From: Streptomyces sp. LX-29
Lineage (GTDB): Bacteria > Actinomycetota > Actinomycetes > Streptomycetales > Streptomycetaceae
DNA length: 64,000 nucleotides
Direction: 5' to 3'
Assembly (NCBI RefSeq): GCF_029541745.1
Contig: NZ_CP089746.1
Location: 7,697,559 to 7,761,558, forward strand
Position numbers and translations under genes: made by a program. Under the pieces are notes generated by a model. The model worked only from the letters and a program-made list of their open reading frames with translations, did no database searches and had not been told where the DNA came from. Shown here in pieces: positions 9,997-19,402 of the stretch (the first letter of the stretch is position 1; the number at the start of each line of letters is the position of its first letter).

Positions 9997-11247
9997 TTAA
10001 GAGCGGGTGAATACGCCGATGCCATTGGGCACGGGGCGCTCCGAGCCGCCCGAGGGATGGTTCCGCACTTTTGTGCGGGTGCCGCCGGGGGCCCGTGTCA
10101 CCAGCGTCGAGGAACCGCCGCCGTCGAGGTTCACCACGTCCCGCGCGCCGAGCTCCAGCATGACCTCGGCCAGCTCCGCGATCGTCAGCCCGGAGCGGTA
10201 CTCCGCCCTGCCGTCCAGCGCCAGCAGATGGAGGAGCCGCCCGCCCCTGCCGACGCCCGCGCCGGTGCGCACCGCGGTGGTGACGGCGTCCAGCCCCTCC
10301 AGGGGTCGACCGTCACGAGCGATGGGATAGCCGCCGACAGCGAAGTCGAACGGCGTCCGCTGAGTGCCCTTCAGGGTGTACGTCGTCCGTACCGGGTCGC
10401 CCACCCGCAGCCCGCGCAGCGCCCGCGCCCCTGCCTCGCGGCCCACCAGCACCACCGTGTCCGACGCGATCGCCCCCTTGCCCGGGGTGCGGGCCACCGC
10501 CGTCACCCGTCCGCGGCGCACCGTCACCTCCCGGGTCTCGGTGCTGCACGGGGCTGACCGGTCGGTGTCCGTGCCGCAGGTCGCCCGCACCCGCGAGGTG
10601 GTGCCCCAGGCGGAGGTGAACGCGCCGACGCCGTCCACCGCCACCGCGTACTGGTTCAGCCCGCGCAGTCGCAGCTCGCCGCGCGGGGTGCGCACCGTGC
10701 CCCGCAGCGACAGCCGGTCCACCCGGGCCCTGCGGTCCGTGCCCACCCCGATGACGTCTCGGACGGACGCCCCGGGCGGCAGCGCGGGCCCGAACCGCTG
10801 TCCCCTGGGAACCGCCCCCTTCAGCACCCGCCCGCCGGCCACGGCCGGGCCCACCGGCGCTCCGGTGGCCTCCACGCCCGGGTGCTGGACCTCGGTGATG
10901 TTGAAGAAGTCGCCGTTGACGGCGGCCACCGCGCCGCGCGCGTCGGCCAGCCGGGTCACCGGCGCCCGGGCCCCGACCGCGTCCGGGTACAGCAGGCCCG
11001 ACGCGGTCCGCGCGGTACGCAGGTCGACGGTGAGCAGATGGCCGTAGGCCGTGCCGTGGGGCGTCGACACCGCGAACCGCCGGTAGTCGACGCCCGGCGC
11101 CAGCGTGGTCTCCGTCAGCTGGCGCAGTCCGTTCGGCGCGCCCCGCGCGGGAGTCGCTCCGGCCAGCCCGCCGCCGACCAGCGCCACCCAGGCGGTGCCC
11201 GCCGCCACCGTCCTCCGCAGCCGTCTCAGTCGTCTGTGGCGTGTCAT
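9997..11247 (-). CDS. secreted phosphodiester glycosidase family protein (NAGPA domain)
   Basis: A 416-residue protein with an Arg-rich n-region, a hydrophobic core and a likely Ala-x-Ala cleavage site near residue 37, so it is exported. The C-terminal half is a NAGPA (phosphodiester glycosidase / exopolysaccharide-associated) domain. Its hallmark is the NLDGGGSSTLV motif close to the C-terminus, and AAVNGDFFN in the middle. Family members cleave phosphodiester-linked sugars, and in bacteria probably act on teichoic or surface glycans. ATG 11247 has GAGGGGGG upstream. It is co-directional with the encapsulin pair and ends 120 bases before it, so read-through is possible. Confidence 0.88.
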   Translation of the reverse strand: MTRHRRLRRLRRTVAAGTAWVALVGGGLAGATPARGAPNGLRQLTETTLAPGVDYRRFAVSTPHGTAYGHLLTVDLRTARTASGLLYPDAVGARAPVTRLADARGAVAAVNGDFFNITEVQHPGVEATGAPVGPAVAGGRVLKGAVPRGQRFGPALPPGASVRDVIGVGTDRRARVDRLSLRGTVRTPRGELRLRGLNQYAVAVDGVGAFTSAWGTTSRVRATCGTDTDRSAPCSTETREVTVRRGRVTAVARTPGKGAIASDTVVLVGREAGARALRGLRVGDPVRTTYTLKGTQRTPFDFAVGGYPIARDGRPLEGLDAVTTAVRTGAGVGRGGRLLHLLALDGRAEYRSGLTIAELAEVMLELGARDVVNLDGGGSSTLVTRAPGGTRTKVRNHPSGGSERPVPNGIGVFTRS

Positions 11248-11492
11248 CGTCCCCCCTCGGTCCCGATGGCCCGGGCGGCCCTCGATGGTGGCCAACTGTC
11301 GCACCGCGCAAGGGACTTCTCCACGGCGTACGGGGGTGAACGGAACGCCGGGGAAACCCCGGGGGAGCACCCTCGGAACTCTTCATCCCCCTCTGCCCAT
11401 CGCGCGCCCCGCCCCCGATACTCACTGGCGTCCGCCGTGCACAGCCGCGTGCACCCCCGGCCGTGGGCCGGGACGAGAACCGGGAGGCCCCC

Positions 11493-12350
11493 ATGGTCCG
11501 CCGTACGCGCCGCGCCTTCGTCGTCACGCTCGGAGCCGCCCTCGCGGGCGGTGCGGCCGCGCCCGCCCTGGCGGCGGAACCCCCGACCGGGCGCGACCGC
11601 CGCGCGCCGCTGCGCAGAGCCCATGCGCACAACGACTACGAGCACCCCCACCCGCTCGATGACGCGCTCTCGCACGGCTTCACCAGCGTGGAGGCCGACA
11701 TCTGGCTGGTCGACGGCGAACTGCTGGTCGCCCACGACGAGGTCGACCTCGACCCCGAGCGCACCCTCGAGGCCCTCTACCTCGACCCGTTGGCGCGGCG
11801 CGTCCGGGCCAACGGCGGTCGCGTCTTCCGGGGCCACGACGTCACCCTGCAACTGCTCATCGACATCAAGAGCGCGGGCGACCCCACCTACCGCGCGCTG
11901 TCCCGACGACTGCGCCGCTACGCGCCCCTGCTGAGCGTCGCCGCCGGCGGCCGGGTGCGCCGCCGCGCGGTCACCGCCGTCGTCTCCGGCGACCGCGGCG
12001 CGCGGGTCCCCATGGAGGCCGAGCGGATCCGGCACGCCTTCTACGACGGCCGACCGGACGACCTGGGCAGCGGCGTCCCGGCCTCCTTCGCCCCGCTGAT
12101 CAGCGCCAACTGGAACTCGCTCTTCACCTGGTGGGGGGTGGGCGAGATGCCCCCGGCGCAGCGGGAGCGGCTGCGGCGCATCATCGGCGCCGCGCACACC
12201 GAGGGGCGGCGCGTCCGGTTCTGGGCCACACCGGACCTGCCGGGCCCGGAGCGTGAGGCGGTGTGGCGCGAGCTGCTGGCGGCTGACGTCGATCACATCA
12301 ACACGGATGATCTGGCCGGCCTGGAGAACTTTCTTCGCATCATGCGCTGA
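11493..12350 (+). CDS. secreted PI-PLC/GDPD-like phosphodiesterase
   Basis: A 285-residue exported protein. It has a Arg-rich start and a hydrophobic stretch with an ALA-A cleavage site near residue 29. The mature part begins with the RAHAHNDYEH motif, typical of a bacterial branch of the phosphatidylinositol-specific phospholipase C / glycerophosphodiester phosphodiesterase superfamily. The acidic metal-site segments VEADIWLVDGELLVAHDE and LLIDIK follow in order, and the C-terminus has RFWATPD and INTDDL as in GDPDs. A TIM-barrel phosphodiesterase acting on phospholipid headgroups outside the cell is likely. ATG 11493 has GGGAGGC upstream. Confidence 0.87.
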   Translation: MVRRTRRAFVVTLGAALAGGAAAPALAAEPPTGRDRRAPLRRAHAHNDYEHPHPLDDALSHGFTSVEADIWLVDGELLVAHDEVDLDPERTLEALYLDPLARRVRANGGRVFRGHDVTLQLLIDIKSAGDPTYRALSRRLRRYAPLLSVAAGGRVRRRAVTAVVSGDRGARVPMEAERIRHAFYDGRPDDLGSGVPASFAPLISANWNSLFTWWGVGEMPPAQRERLRRIIGAAHTEGRRVRFWATPDLPGPEREAVWRELLAADVDHINTDDLAGLENFLRIMR

Positions 12351-12412
12351 TCGGACATATCCGCATCGTACGTGGCTGGCGTCGCGGCACCCGGTGCGCC
12401 ATGCTGGCCGCT

Positions 12413-12901
12413 ATGTTGATCAAGGACGCGACGGCCGACCACTGGCCCGCCATCTGGCCCTTTCTGCAGCGGATCTGCGCCGCGGGCGAGACCTTCACCT
12501 ATCCGGTCGATCTCGACGAGCCGTTGGCCCGTGACATGTGGATGCTGAAGGCGCCCGGCCGCACGGTCGTCGCCGTCGACGAGGCGGGAACCGTGCTCGG
12601 CACGGCCAAGATGAATCCCAATCAGATGGGACCCGGCGCCCACGTCTCCAGCGCCAGCTTCATGGTCGACCCCGCGCACCAGGGACGCGGGGTCGGCCGC
12701 GCCCTGTGCGAGGAGGCGCTGCGCTGGGCGCGCGCCGCCGGCTACCGTGGCATGCAGTTCAACGCCGTCGCCGCGACGAACACCCGCGCGGTGGGGCTCT
12801 ACCGCACCCTGGGCTTCGAGGTGGTCGGCACGGTCCCCGGAGCCTTCCGGCACCCGACCGAGGGGTATGTGGGGCTGCACGTGATGCACTGCGCGTTCTG
12901 A
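12413..12901 (+). CDS. GNAT family N-acetyltransferase
   Basis: A 162-residue acetyl-CoA-dependent acyltransferase. Motif A is clear (SFMVDPAHQGRGVGRALCEEAL, including the QGRGVG pyrophosphate loop), followed by the NTRAVGLYRTLGFE segment common to the family. The substrate is unknown; relatives include phosphinothricin-type and ribosomal protein acetylases. ATG 12413 (MLIKDAT) fits the usual family start; ATG 12401 is also in frame, and neither has a strong ribosome binding site. The stop codon lies in the first unit of a tandem repeat array. Confidence 0.85.
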   Translation: MLIKDATADHWPAIWPFLQRICAAGETFTYPVDLDEPLARDMWMLKAPGRTVVAVDEAGTVLGTAKMNPNQMGPGAHVSSASFMVDPAHQGRGVGRALCEEALRWARAAGYRGMQFNAVAATNTRAVGLYRTLGFEVVGTVPGAFRHPTEGYVGLHVMHCAF

Positions 12902-13045
12902 GCCGCTTTCCACGGCTCGTTCTCTGCCGCTTGCCACGGGCGCGTTCTGAGCCGCTTTCCACGGCCTGTCTGTGCCGCTTCCCACGGGCGTGTTCTGAGC
13001 CGCTTTCCGCAGCCTCTGAACCGCGCTCCGAGAGCGCCTTCTGAG
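12891..13045. repeat. 48-49 bp tandem repeat spanning the acetyltransferase stop codon
   Basis: Three imperfect units start at 12891, 12940 and 12988, each with the core GTTCTGAGCCGCTTTCC followed by a diverged half containing TGCCGCTT-CCACGGG. The TGA of the acetyltransferase gene (12899-12901) is part of unit 1. The array fills the gap between this gene and the converging xylulokinase gene. Confidence 0.8.
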
Positions 13046-13121
13046 ATGCCGTCGGGCGCGCGGTCGCGTGGGACCGCGCGGGCGCGCCCGGCCCCCGCGC
13101 GAGGCCGCGTCCCCCGAGGGG

Positions 13122-14588
13122 TCACCCGCGGCGCAGCAGGGTGTCGGCATCGGCCAGCACCGAGCCGATGCGCTCCAGGGCCGCGTCGTCCCGCGCGACC
13201 GCCTCGTACTCGGGGCCGTCGGCGGTGCCCCAGCGACGGGCGACGGCCGCCGGGTCCTCACCCAGCAGCAGCCCCGCGGCCTGTGTGGCCGCGCCCAGCG
13301 CCACCGGCTCCGCGACCCGCGGCACCCGGAGGGGGCGGCCGCTGAGCCGGCGCACGGTGTCCCGCCAGGCCGTACCCCGTGCCCCACCGCCGATCAGCAA
13401 CAGCGCGGCGTCCTCCGCACCCTCCCGGGGGCCGGCCACCTCCAGCACCCGGTCGAGGGCGGTCAGCAGCGCGTGGACGGCACCGTCGTAGGCGGCCTGG
13501 AGCACCTGGCCGGGTGTCGTGTCATGGCGCAGCCCGTGCAGGAGGCCGGAGGCCCGCGGCAGGTCGGGGGTGCGTTCGCCGTCGAGAAAGGGCAGCGCGA
13601 CCACCGAGCCGCCCGGCTCCACCGCCTCGCGCTCGCGGCCGAGCAGCGCCGCGAACCGGTCGACGGCGGGCGCGCAGTTCAGGGTGCAGGCCAACGGGAG
13701 CCACGCCTCGCGGGCGTCGGCGAAGCCCGCGACCACCCCGGTCGGATCGGCGGGGCGCCGCGCGGACACGGTGAAGACCGTCCCGGAGGTGCCCAGACTG
13801 AGCACCGGCTGACCGGGGCGCAGCCCGAGCCCCAGGGCCGCGGCCATGTTGTCGCCGGTGCCGATCGCCACCAGCGCCCCGCCGGGCAGCGGCAGGTCCG
13901 GCTGGTTCCGCACGGTTCCGGCCGCCTCGCCGTGCCGGCGGACGCGCGGCAACAGCGCGGGGGAGAGCCCGACATGCTCGAGCACCCGGTCGTCGTACGC
14001 CTCGTCCGCCGCCGACCACCAGCCGGTGCCCGACGCGTCGCCCCGGTCCGTGGTCGCCTCGCCCGTCAGGCGCTCGGTGAGGTAGTCGTGCGGCAGCCGT
14101 ACGGCGGCGGTCGCGCGGACGGCCTCGGGCTCGTGCTCCCGCAGCCACGCCCACTTCGTCACCGTGAAGGACGGCGCCGGGACGCTGCCGGTGCGCTCGG
14201 CCCAGACCGCGGGTCCGCCGAGCTCGGCCAGCAGCCGGTCGCGCTGCGGCGCGGAGCGCACGTCGTTCCACAACAGCGCGGGCCGCACCGGGTTCCCGGC
14301 GGAGTCGAGCGTCACCAGGCCGTGTTGCTGCCCGGCGACGGACACCGCCGCGGCCTGCCGGGCCTCGGGCCCGCACTCCTCCAGGGCCGCGCACAGCGCC
14401 CGCCACCACCCGCGGGGGTCGCTCTCCCTGCCCCGACCGTCGGCCCCGCCGCCGACGGTGTGCGGGGCCCGGCCCCGCGCGACGACCTCGCCCGTCGAGG
14501 CGTCGACGACCACCGCCTTGGTGGACTGGGTGGAGCTGTCCACGCCGACGACGAGCGGCCCCTCGGACACCTGCATGGCTGTGGCCAC
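13122..14588 (-). CDS. xylB: xylulokinase (FGGY carbohydrate kinase)
   Basis: A 488-residue FGGY-family kinase that phosphorylates D-xylulose to feed the pentose phosphate pathway. The ATP/Mg phosphate loop VVGVDSSTQSTK lies near the N-terminus. SVAGQQHGLV, LLWNDVRS and HDYLTERLTGE are xylulokinase segments, and the C-terminal ATPase half includes GTGDNMAAALG, LSLGTSGTVF and LLIGGGARG. GTG 14588 was chosen because GGGAGAG precedes it; ATG 14576 is in frame and possible. No xylA or xylose regulator is adjacent, so it is an isolated gene here. Confidence 0.93.
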   Translation of the reverse strand: MATAMQVSEGPLVVGVDSSTQSTKAVVVDASTGEVVARGRAPHTVGGGADGRGRESDPRGWWRALCAALEECGPEARQAAAVSVAGQQHGLVTLDSAGNPVRPALLWNDVRSAPQRDRLLAELGGPAVWAERTGSVPAPSFTVTKWAWLREHEPEAVRATAAVRLPHDYLTERLTGEATTDRGDASGTGWWSAADEAYDDRVLEHVGLSPALLPRVRRHGEAAGTVRNQPDLPLPGGALVAIGTGDNMAAALGLGLRPGQPVLSLGTSGTVFTVSARRPADPTGVVAGFADAREAWLPLACTLNCAPAVDRFAALLGREREAVEPGGSVVALPFLDGERTPDLPRASGLLHGLRHDTTPGQVLQAAYDGAVHALLTALDRVLEVAGPREGAEDAALLLIGGGARGTAWRDTVRRLSGRPLRVPRVAEPVALGAATQAAGLLLGEDPAAVARRWGTADGPEYEAVARDDAALERIGSVLADADTLLRRG

Positions 14589-14783
14589 CGGACTCTCCCT
14601 CTGTGCGGTCTGGGCGACCCGCGCGGGCCGCCGTGGCCCGCGCGGGCGTCGGAGCCGGCCGGGCGGGACCGGCCACGGCGCCACCGTCCCTGCGGCGGCC
14701 GTGCGGCGGTGCCCGGCGCGGGGCCTCCAGTCTCCCGCCGGTCGTCCTCCGCGCGCCCGCGGAGGACGACCTCCAAGCGGGTG

Positions 14784-16214
14784 TCAGTCCGTGAGGAGCC
14801 CGGCGAGCGCGGCCGCCGGATCCTCCGCGCACGGCCCGGCGGGCCACCACTGCCCGCGCTCCTTGCGGTACGGCCACCAGCGTCCGTCCCGTCCGTAGCG
14901 CAGCTGGACGTTCGCGCCGACCGCGGTCCACCGGTTGCCGGACGCGCGCAGCCGGGGCAGCCCGCCCGGTGCGTCCGCCCCGCTCCGCCCGCCCTGTCCG
15001 GCCGGGTCGCCCTCGTCCTCGCCGTCCTCCTGGTCCTCCCAGGCGGCGGCGAGCTCCGCGCGGGCGCGGGCGAGCGCCTCGGCGTCGGGCGCCCAGTCCT
15101 CCTCCAGCACCGCCAACCCGGCCACGCCGCCGTGCTGCCAGGCACGCACCGCGCGCTCCAAGGCCCCGCGGTCACGGCCGCAGCCCTCGGCGAGCCGGGC
15201 GCGGATCCGCGCGGTGTCCGGGTTCGGCGCGCCGGCGTCGGCCGCCAGCCGTACCGCGTCCTGCCAGACGGAGAGCCCCGCGGGGAACGGCGCGGTCGCG
15301 TGCTCCGGCGCCAGTGCCTCGGCCAGCAGCCGGCGCGCCCGTACGGCCGCGTCCGCCGCCAGGAACTCCAGCGCGCCGGGGTCGAGCCCCGGGGCCGGGT
15401 CCGTGCCGCCGCCGAGGGCGGGCGGAACCCCGGGCTCCGCCACGGTGGGCGGGGGATCCGGCAGCGGCGCCACGAGGGCGCGGCCGGCGAAGGCCTCCGC
15501 GGCCGATATGCCCTCCGCGGCCGTGCCACCGGCCGCCTGACGGTCGGTCGGCGTCACCCCGTCGGCCGGATCGGCCGCGGGCTCGTCGGGGGCGGACTCC
15601 CGTACGGCGGCGGCCGCCCGCGCGGCACTGCGCTCCTGGAGCTCGTCCAGCACCTCCCGCTCGGTGCGGCCGCGCACCAACAGCAGCACGAACGGGTCCT
15701 GGTCCAGCAACCGCGCCACCTGGTAGCAGAGCGCGGCGGTGTGCGGGCAGTGGTCCCACTCCGCACAGCCGCACTCCGGCTCCAGGTCGCCGATGCCGGG
15801 CAGCAGCTCGACGCCGGCCGCGGCCGCGTCCTCGGCCAGGTGCGGCGGCATCTCGCGGTCGAGCAGCGCGGCGATGTTCCCCGCGCGGTCCGCGACCACC
15901 GCCAACAGCCGGTCCCACTCCGCCTCGTCGAACTCCCGCAGGAGCACGTCGGAGCGCTGCTGCGTGCCGTCGCGGTCGCGGACCACGCTGGTGATGCGGC
16001 CCGGCCGCACCGAGACGGCACCCACCGCCCCCGCCCGCGCCTGGACCCGCCCGCGCCTGAGCTGATCACCGTCGAGCGCCGTGTCCTCCAGGGCCTTGAG
16101 CCAGGCCCGGCCCCACCAGGTGGTGGCGAAACCGCGGCCCCGCGCGGGCGGCAGCGCGGCGAAGGTGCGCTCGGCGGGGCTCTCCCCGCGCCGTGTCCGG
16201 TACGCCTCGGTCAT
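14784..16214 (-). CDS. SWIM zinc-finger protein paired with a SNF2 helicase
   Basis: A 476-residue protein with an intact SWIM zinc finger, CxCx5CxH: Cys148, Cys150, Cys156 and His158 (CGCAEWDHCPH). The first 120 residues, with GRGFATTWWGRAWLKALE, are the conserved N-terminus of this actinobacterial family. Residues about 200-300 are a Pro/Ala-rich linker, and the C-terminus is Trp-rich (GRWWPYRKERGQWWP). SWIM fingers bind DNA or protein. The start ATG 16214 overlaps the helicase stop by 4 bases (ATGA), which predicts translational coupling and a joint role with the helicase, probably on nucleic acid. No precise function is known. Confidence 0.9.
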   Translation of the reverse strand: MTEAYRTRRGESPAERTFAALPPARGRGFATTWWGRAWLKALEDTALDGDQLRRGRVQARAGAVGAVSVRPGRITSVVRDRDGTQQRSDVLLREFDEAEWDRLLAVVADRAGNIAALLDREMPPHLAEDAAAAGVELLPGIGDLEPECGCAEWDHCPHTAALCYQVARLLDQDPFVLLLVRGRTEREVLDELQERSAARAAAAVRESAPDEPAADPADGVTPTDRQAAGGTAAEGISAAEAFAGRALVAPLPDPPPTVAEPGVPPALGGGTDPAPGLDPGALEFLAADAAVRARRLLAEALAPEHATAPFPAGLSVWQDAVRLAADAGAPNPDTARIRARLAEGCGRDRGALERAVRAWQHGGVAGLAVLEEDWAPDAEALARARAELAAAWEDQEDGEDEGDPAGQGGRSGADAPGGLPRLRASGNRWTAVGANVQLRYGRDGRWWPYRKERGQWWPAGPCAEDPAAALAGLLTD

Positions 16215-19186
16215 CGGTCGTTCCCCCTCAACTCCACCAGTTCCGCCAGCTCGGCGTCGGTCAGTTCGGTCAGCGCCGCCTCGCCGGTGCCCAGCACCGC
16301 CTCCGCCAGCTCCCGCTTGCGCTCCAGCATCGCCGCGATCCGGTCCTCGACCGTGCCCTCCGCGATCAGCCGGTGGACCTGCACCGGCCGGGTCTGCCCG
16401 ATGCGGTACGCGCGGTCGGTGGCCTGCGCCTCCACGGCCGGGTTCCACCAACGGTCGTAGTGCACCACGTGCTCCGCGCGGGTGAGGTTCAGACCGGTGC
16501 CCGCGGCCTTCAGGGACAGCAGGAAGACCGGGACCTCGCCGTCCTGGAAGCGGCGGACCATCTCGTCCCGCTGTGCCACCGGCGTGCCACCGTGCAGGAG
16601 CAGCGTCGGCACGCCGCGCGCCGCCAGGTGCCGCTCCAGCAGTCGGGCCATCCGCACGTACTGCGTGAAGACCAGCACACCGGCGCCCTCGGCCAGGATG
16701 GTGTCGAGCAGCTCGTCGAGCAGCTCCAGCTTCCCGGAGCGCCCGGGGATCCTGGGCTCGTCCTCCTTGAGGAACTGCGCCGGGTGGTTGCAGATCTGCT
16801 TCAGTCCGGTGAGCAGTTTGACGATGAGCCCGCGGCGCTCGAAGGCGTCGGCTCCGGAGATCTCGGCGAGGATCTCGCGCACCACCGCCTCGTACAACGC
16901 GGCCTGCTCCGTGGTGAGCGCCACCGCGCGGTCCGTCTCCGTCTTCTCGGGCAGCTCCGGGGCGATGCCCGGATCGGACTTGCGGCGGCGCAGCAGGAAG
17001 GGCCGCACCAGCCGCGCGAGACGCTCGGCGGCCGCCGGGTCGGCGGCCCGCCCGCCGCCCTGCCCGGCACCGCCCTCGATGGGCTGGGCGTAGCGCCTGC
17101 GGAAGGCGCCGAGCGTCCCCAGCAGTCCGGGGGTGGTCCAGTCGAGGATCGCCCACAGCTCGGTGAGGTTGTTCTCCACCGGGGTGCCGGAGAGCGCCAC
17201 CCGCGCCTTCGCCCCTATGGTGCGCAGCTGCTTGGCCGTCGCCGAGAACGGGTTCTTGACGTGCTGCGCCTCGTCCGCCACCACCATGCCCCAGGGCCCG
17301 GCCGCCGCGAGCCGTCGCGCGTCCAGCCGCATGGTGCCGTACGTCGTGAGCACGAACTCCCCGTCGGCCAGGCCCTCCAGGCTCCGCGCGGAGCCGTGGA
17401 AGCGGCGTACCGGGGTGCCGGGCGCGAACTTCCCGATCTCCCGCTGCCAGTTGCCCATCAGCGACGCCGGGCAGACGACGAGCGTGGGGCCGGCGGTGTC
17501 GGGGGAGGTCTGGCGGTGCAGATGGAGGGAGATCAGGGTGATGGTCTTGCCCAGGCCCATGTCGTCGGCGAGACAGCAGCCGAGGCCGAGCGAGGTCATC
17601 CTGCTCAGCCAGTCCAGGCCGCGCAGTTGGTAGTCGCGCAGCGTCGCGGCGAGCGCGGCGGGCTGCCGCACCGGCTCGCGGCCGGTGCCCTCGGGACCCT
17701 CGGGGGTGGCGATCGCGTCGCGGAGCCGGGCCAGCCAGCCGGTGGCCTCGACCTCCACGGTGGTGCCGTCGGGGGCCTCGGTACGTCCGGTGAGCGCGGC
17801 GCCGAGCGCCTCCACGGGGGTGAGCTTGCGGTCCTGCCGGTCGCGGGCCGCGCGGAGCGCCTCCGGGTCGATGACCACCCACTGGTCGCGCAGCCGCACC
17901 ACGGGACGGCTGGCCTCGGCGAGCCGGTCCAGCTCCGCGCGGGTGAGCTCCGTGTCGCCGACGGCGAAGCGCCAGTCGAAGCGGAGCAGCGCGTCGGCGG
18001 AGAGGAACGAGGGCAGGCCGGATCCGTCCCCGTCGAACCGTTCCCGCCCCTCCGCGCGGTCGTCCCTTTCGGAGTGGTCCCCGCCGTCCGGGCCCACGAC
18101 CGCGCGGGCGGTGAGCCCGCGCGCCAGCTCCTTGGGCCAGTGCACCCGCACACCGGCGGCGGCCAGCGCGCGGGTGGCGGAGCCGAGCAGCTCCGCCACC
18201 TCCTCGTCGGCCAGTTCGACGGCGTCGGGTACGGCCGCGGAGAGCAGCGGGGTCAGCGGCGGCCAGGCGTGCGCGGCCCGGCGCAGGGTGAGCAGCGCGT
18301 CCATCCGGGCGCGTGGGCCCAGCGCGGCGGCCACGGGCGAGGTGCCGGCCCAGACGTCGGCCGCGTCGGCGACGAGCGCGGGGTCGGTGAGGCTGTGCAG
18401 TTGGAGGACGACGCGGAAGTCGGGCCCGCGCGTGGCGTCGTCCGCCGTGTCCTCCACGGTCGCGTCCACCGTCGGCCCGTACGCCTCGACGCGCAGCGAC
18501 AGCCGCACGCCGGCGTCGTGGCCCGCGGCGATGTCCGCGGCCCAGGAGCGCTGCTCGGGCAGCCGCCGCGGCTCGGCGGCGGCGAAGGCAGGGCCGCCCG
18601 CGGCGAGGGCCGCGGCGGGCGAGCGCGGGAGGCCGTCCGCCACCGCGTCCAGGAAGGCGCGAAGCAGCCGCTCGGGCTCCGGCAGCAGCGGCGGTTCGGT
18701 GCCGGCCAGCGGTACGGCGTGCGCCTCCGGCGGCATCGCGGCGGCCAGCTCGCGCACTCGCCGCAGGTCGTCGGCGGAGAGCGGGCCTGCGCGCCACGCG
18801 TCGTGGTCGCCGGCGCTGAGTCCGGGCAGCAGGCGACCACGGGCGGCGAGTTGGAGAGCCAGCACCGACGCGGCCCCCCAGAAGGCGGCGGCCGGATGGC
18901 CGCCGGCGGCACGCGCCCGAGTGAGCACGGGCAGCGCCTCGCCCGCCGACAGCACCAGGGCCCGCACGGTCCGGGGGCGGATCTCCGCGCCGTCCATGAC
19001 GACGACGGTCAGCTCCTCGACGCGGTCGGGCTCGGACCCCGGGGCGGGCGCGTCGGCGGAGGGCGGGTCGCTCGGCGTCCAGAAGGCGACGCGTCCGGCG
19101 CGCGCCGGGTCACCGGGCAGGAAGACGGTGTGACAGCGGATGAGTTCGGTGATCAGGGAGGGCGTTGCCGCGAAGGGCGATGTCAC
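16211..19186 (-). CDS. SNF2-family DEAD/DEAH helicase
   Basis: A 991-residue ATP-dependent DNA translocase of the SNF2 superfamily. The first 500 residues are the SNF2-associated region typical of bacterial members. Then come motif I (DDMGLGKT, about 540), motif II (DEAQH, about 637), motif III (LSGTPVENN), and the helicase C-lobe with VFTQYVRMARLLERHL, AAGTGLNLT and motif VI (ATDRAYRIGQ, about 920). GTG 19186 is the most upstream reasonable start, with GAGGAA somewhat far upstream. It forms a two-gene operon with the SWIM protein and is divergent from a small membrane-protein gene. Genome maintenance or anti-phage roles are inference only. Confidence 0.93.
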   Translation of the reverse strand: MTSPFAATPSLITELIRCHTVFLPGDPARAGRVAFWTPSDPPSADAPAPGSEPDRVEELTVVVMDGAEIRPRTVRALVLSAGEALPVLTRARAAGGHPAAAFWGAASVLALQLAARGRLLPGLSAGDHDAWRAGPLSADDLRRVRELAAAMPPEAHAVPLAGTEPPLLPEPERLLRAFLDAVADGLPRSPAAALAAGGPAFAAAEPRRLPEQRSWAADIAAGHDAGVRLSLRVEAYGPTVDATVEDTADDATRGPDFRVVLQLHSLTDPALVADAADVWAGTSPVAAALGPRARMDALLTLRRAAHAWPPLTPLLSAAVPDAVELADEEVAELLGSATRALAAAGVRVHWPKELARGLTARAVVGPDGGDHSERDDRAEGRERFDGDGSGLPSFLSADALLRFDWRFAVGDTELTRAELDRLAEASRPVVRLRDQWVVIDPEALRAARDRQDRKLTPVEALGAALTGRTEAPDGTTVEVEATGWLARLRDAIATPEGPEGTGREPVRQPAALAATLRDYQLRGLDWLSRMTSLGLGCCLADDMGLGKTITLISLHLHRQTSPDTAGPTLVVCPASLMGNWQREIGKFAPGTPVRRFHGSARSLEGLADGEFVLTTYGTMRLDARRLAAAGPWGMVVADEAQHVKNPFSATAKQLRTIGAKARVALSGTPVENNLTELWAILDWTTPGLLGTLGAFRRRYAQPIEGGAGQGGGRAADPAAAERLARLVRPFLLRRRKSDPGIAPELPEKTETDRAVALTTEQAALYEAVVREILAEISGADAFERRGLIVKLLTGLKQICNHPAQFLKEDEPRIPGRSGKLELLDELLDTILAEGAGVLVFTQYVRMARLLERHLAARGVPTLLLHGGTPVAQRDEMVRRFQDGEVPVFLLSLKAAGTGLNLTRAEHVVHYDRWWNPAVEAQATDRAYRIGQTRPVQVHRLIAEGTVEDRIAAMLERKRELAEAVLGTGEAALTELTDAELAELVELRGNDR

Positions 19187-19402
19187 AGCGATGACGCATT
19201 CCTCAAATTTGACTAGCCGAGTTCGGAATCGCCGAGGGTACACCGCCAGGTGGGCCTCCGGACGTGCCTCCGGCGTGATCCGCGTCACTCGGGTGGAGAC
19301 TGGATGCGTCGACCTCGTGTCGCCGGGCGCCGAGGGCGCACCGTGGGAAGACGGTGGCCGGCGCGGCGTGAGCGCGGCGTGTCGCCGTGAAGGAGGCGGA
19401 AG

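Noticed and set aside
12891..13045. Possible CRISPR array from the 49-bp repeats
   Set aside because: The units are directly tandem, with no unique spacers and no cas genes.
16193..19216. A 1000-codon open frame on the + strand over the SNF2 helicase
   Set aside because: Antisense shadow: the opposite strand carries all SNF2 motifs.
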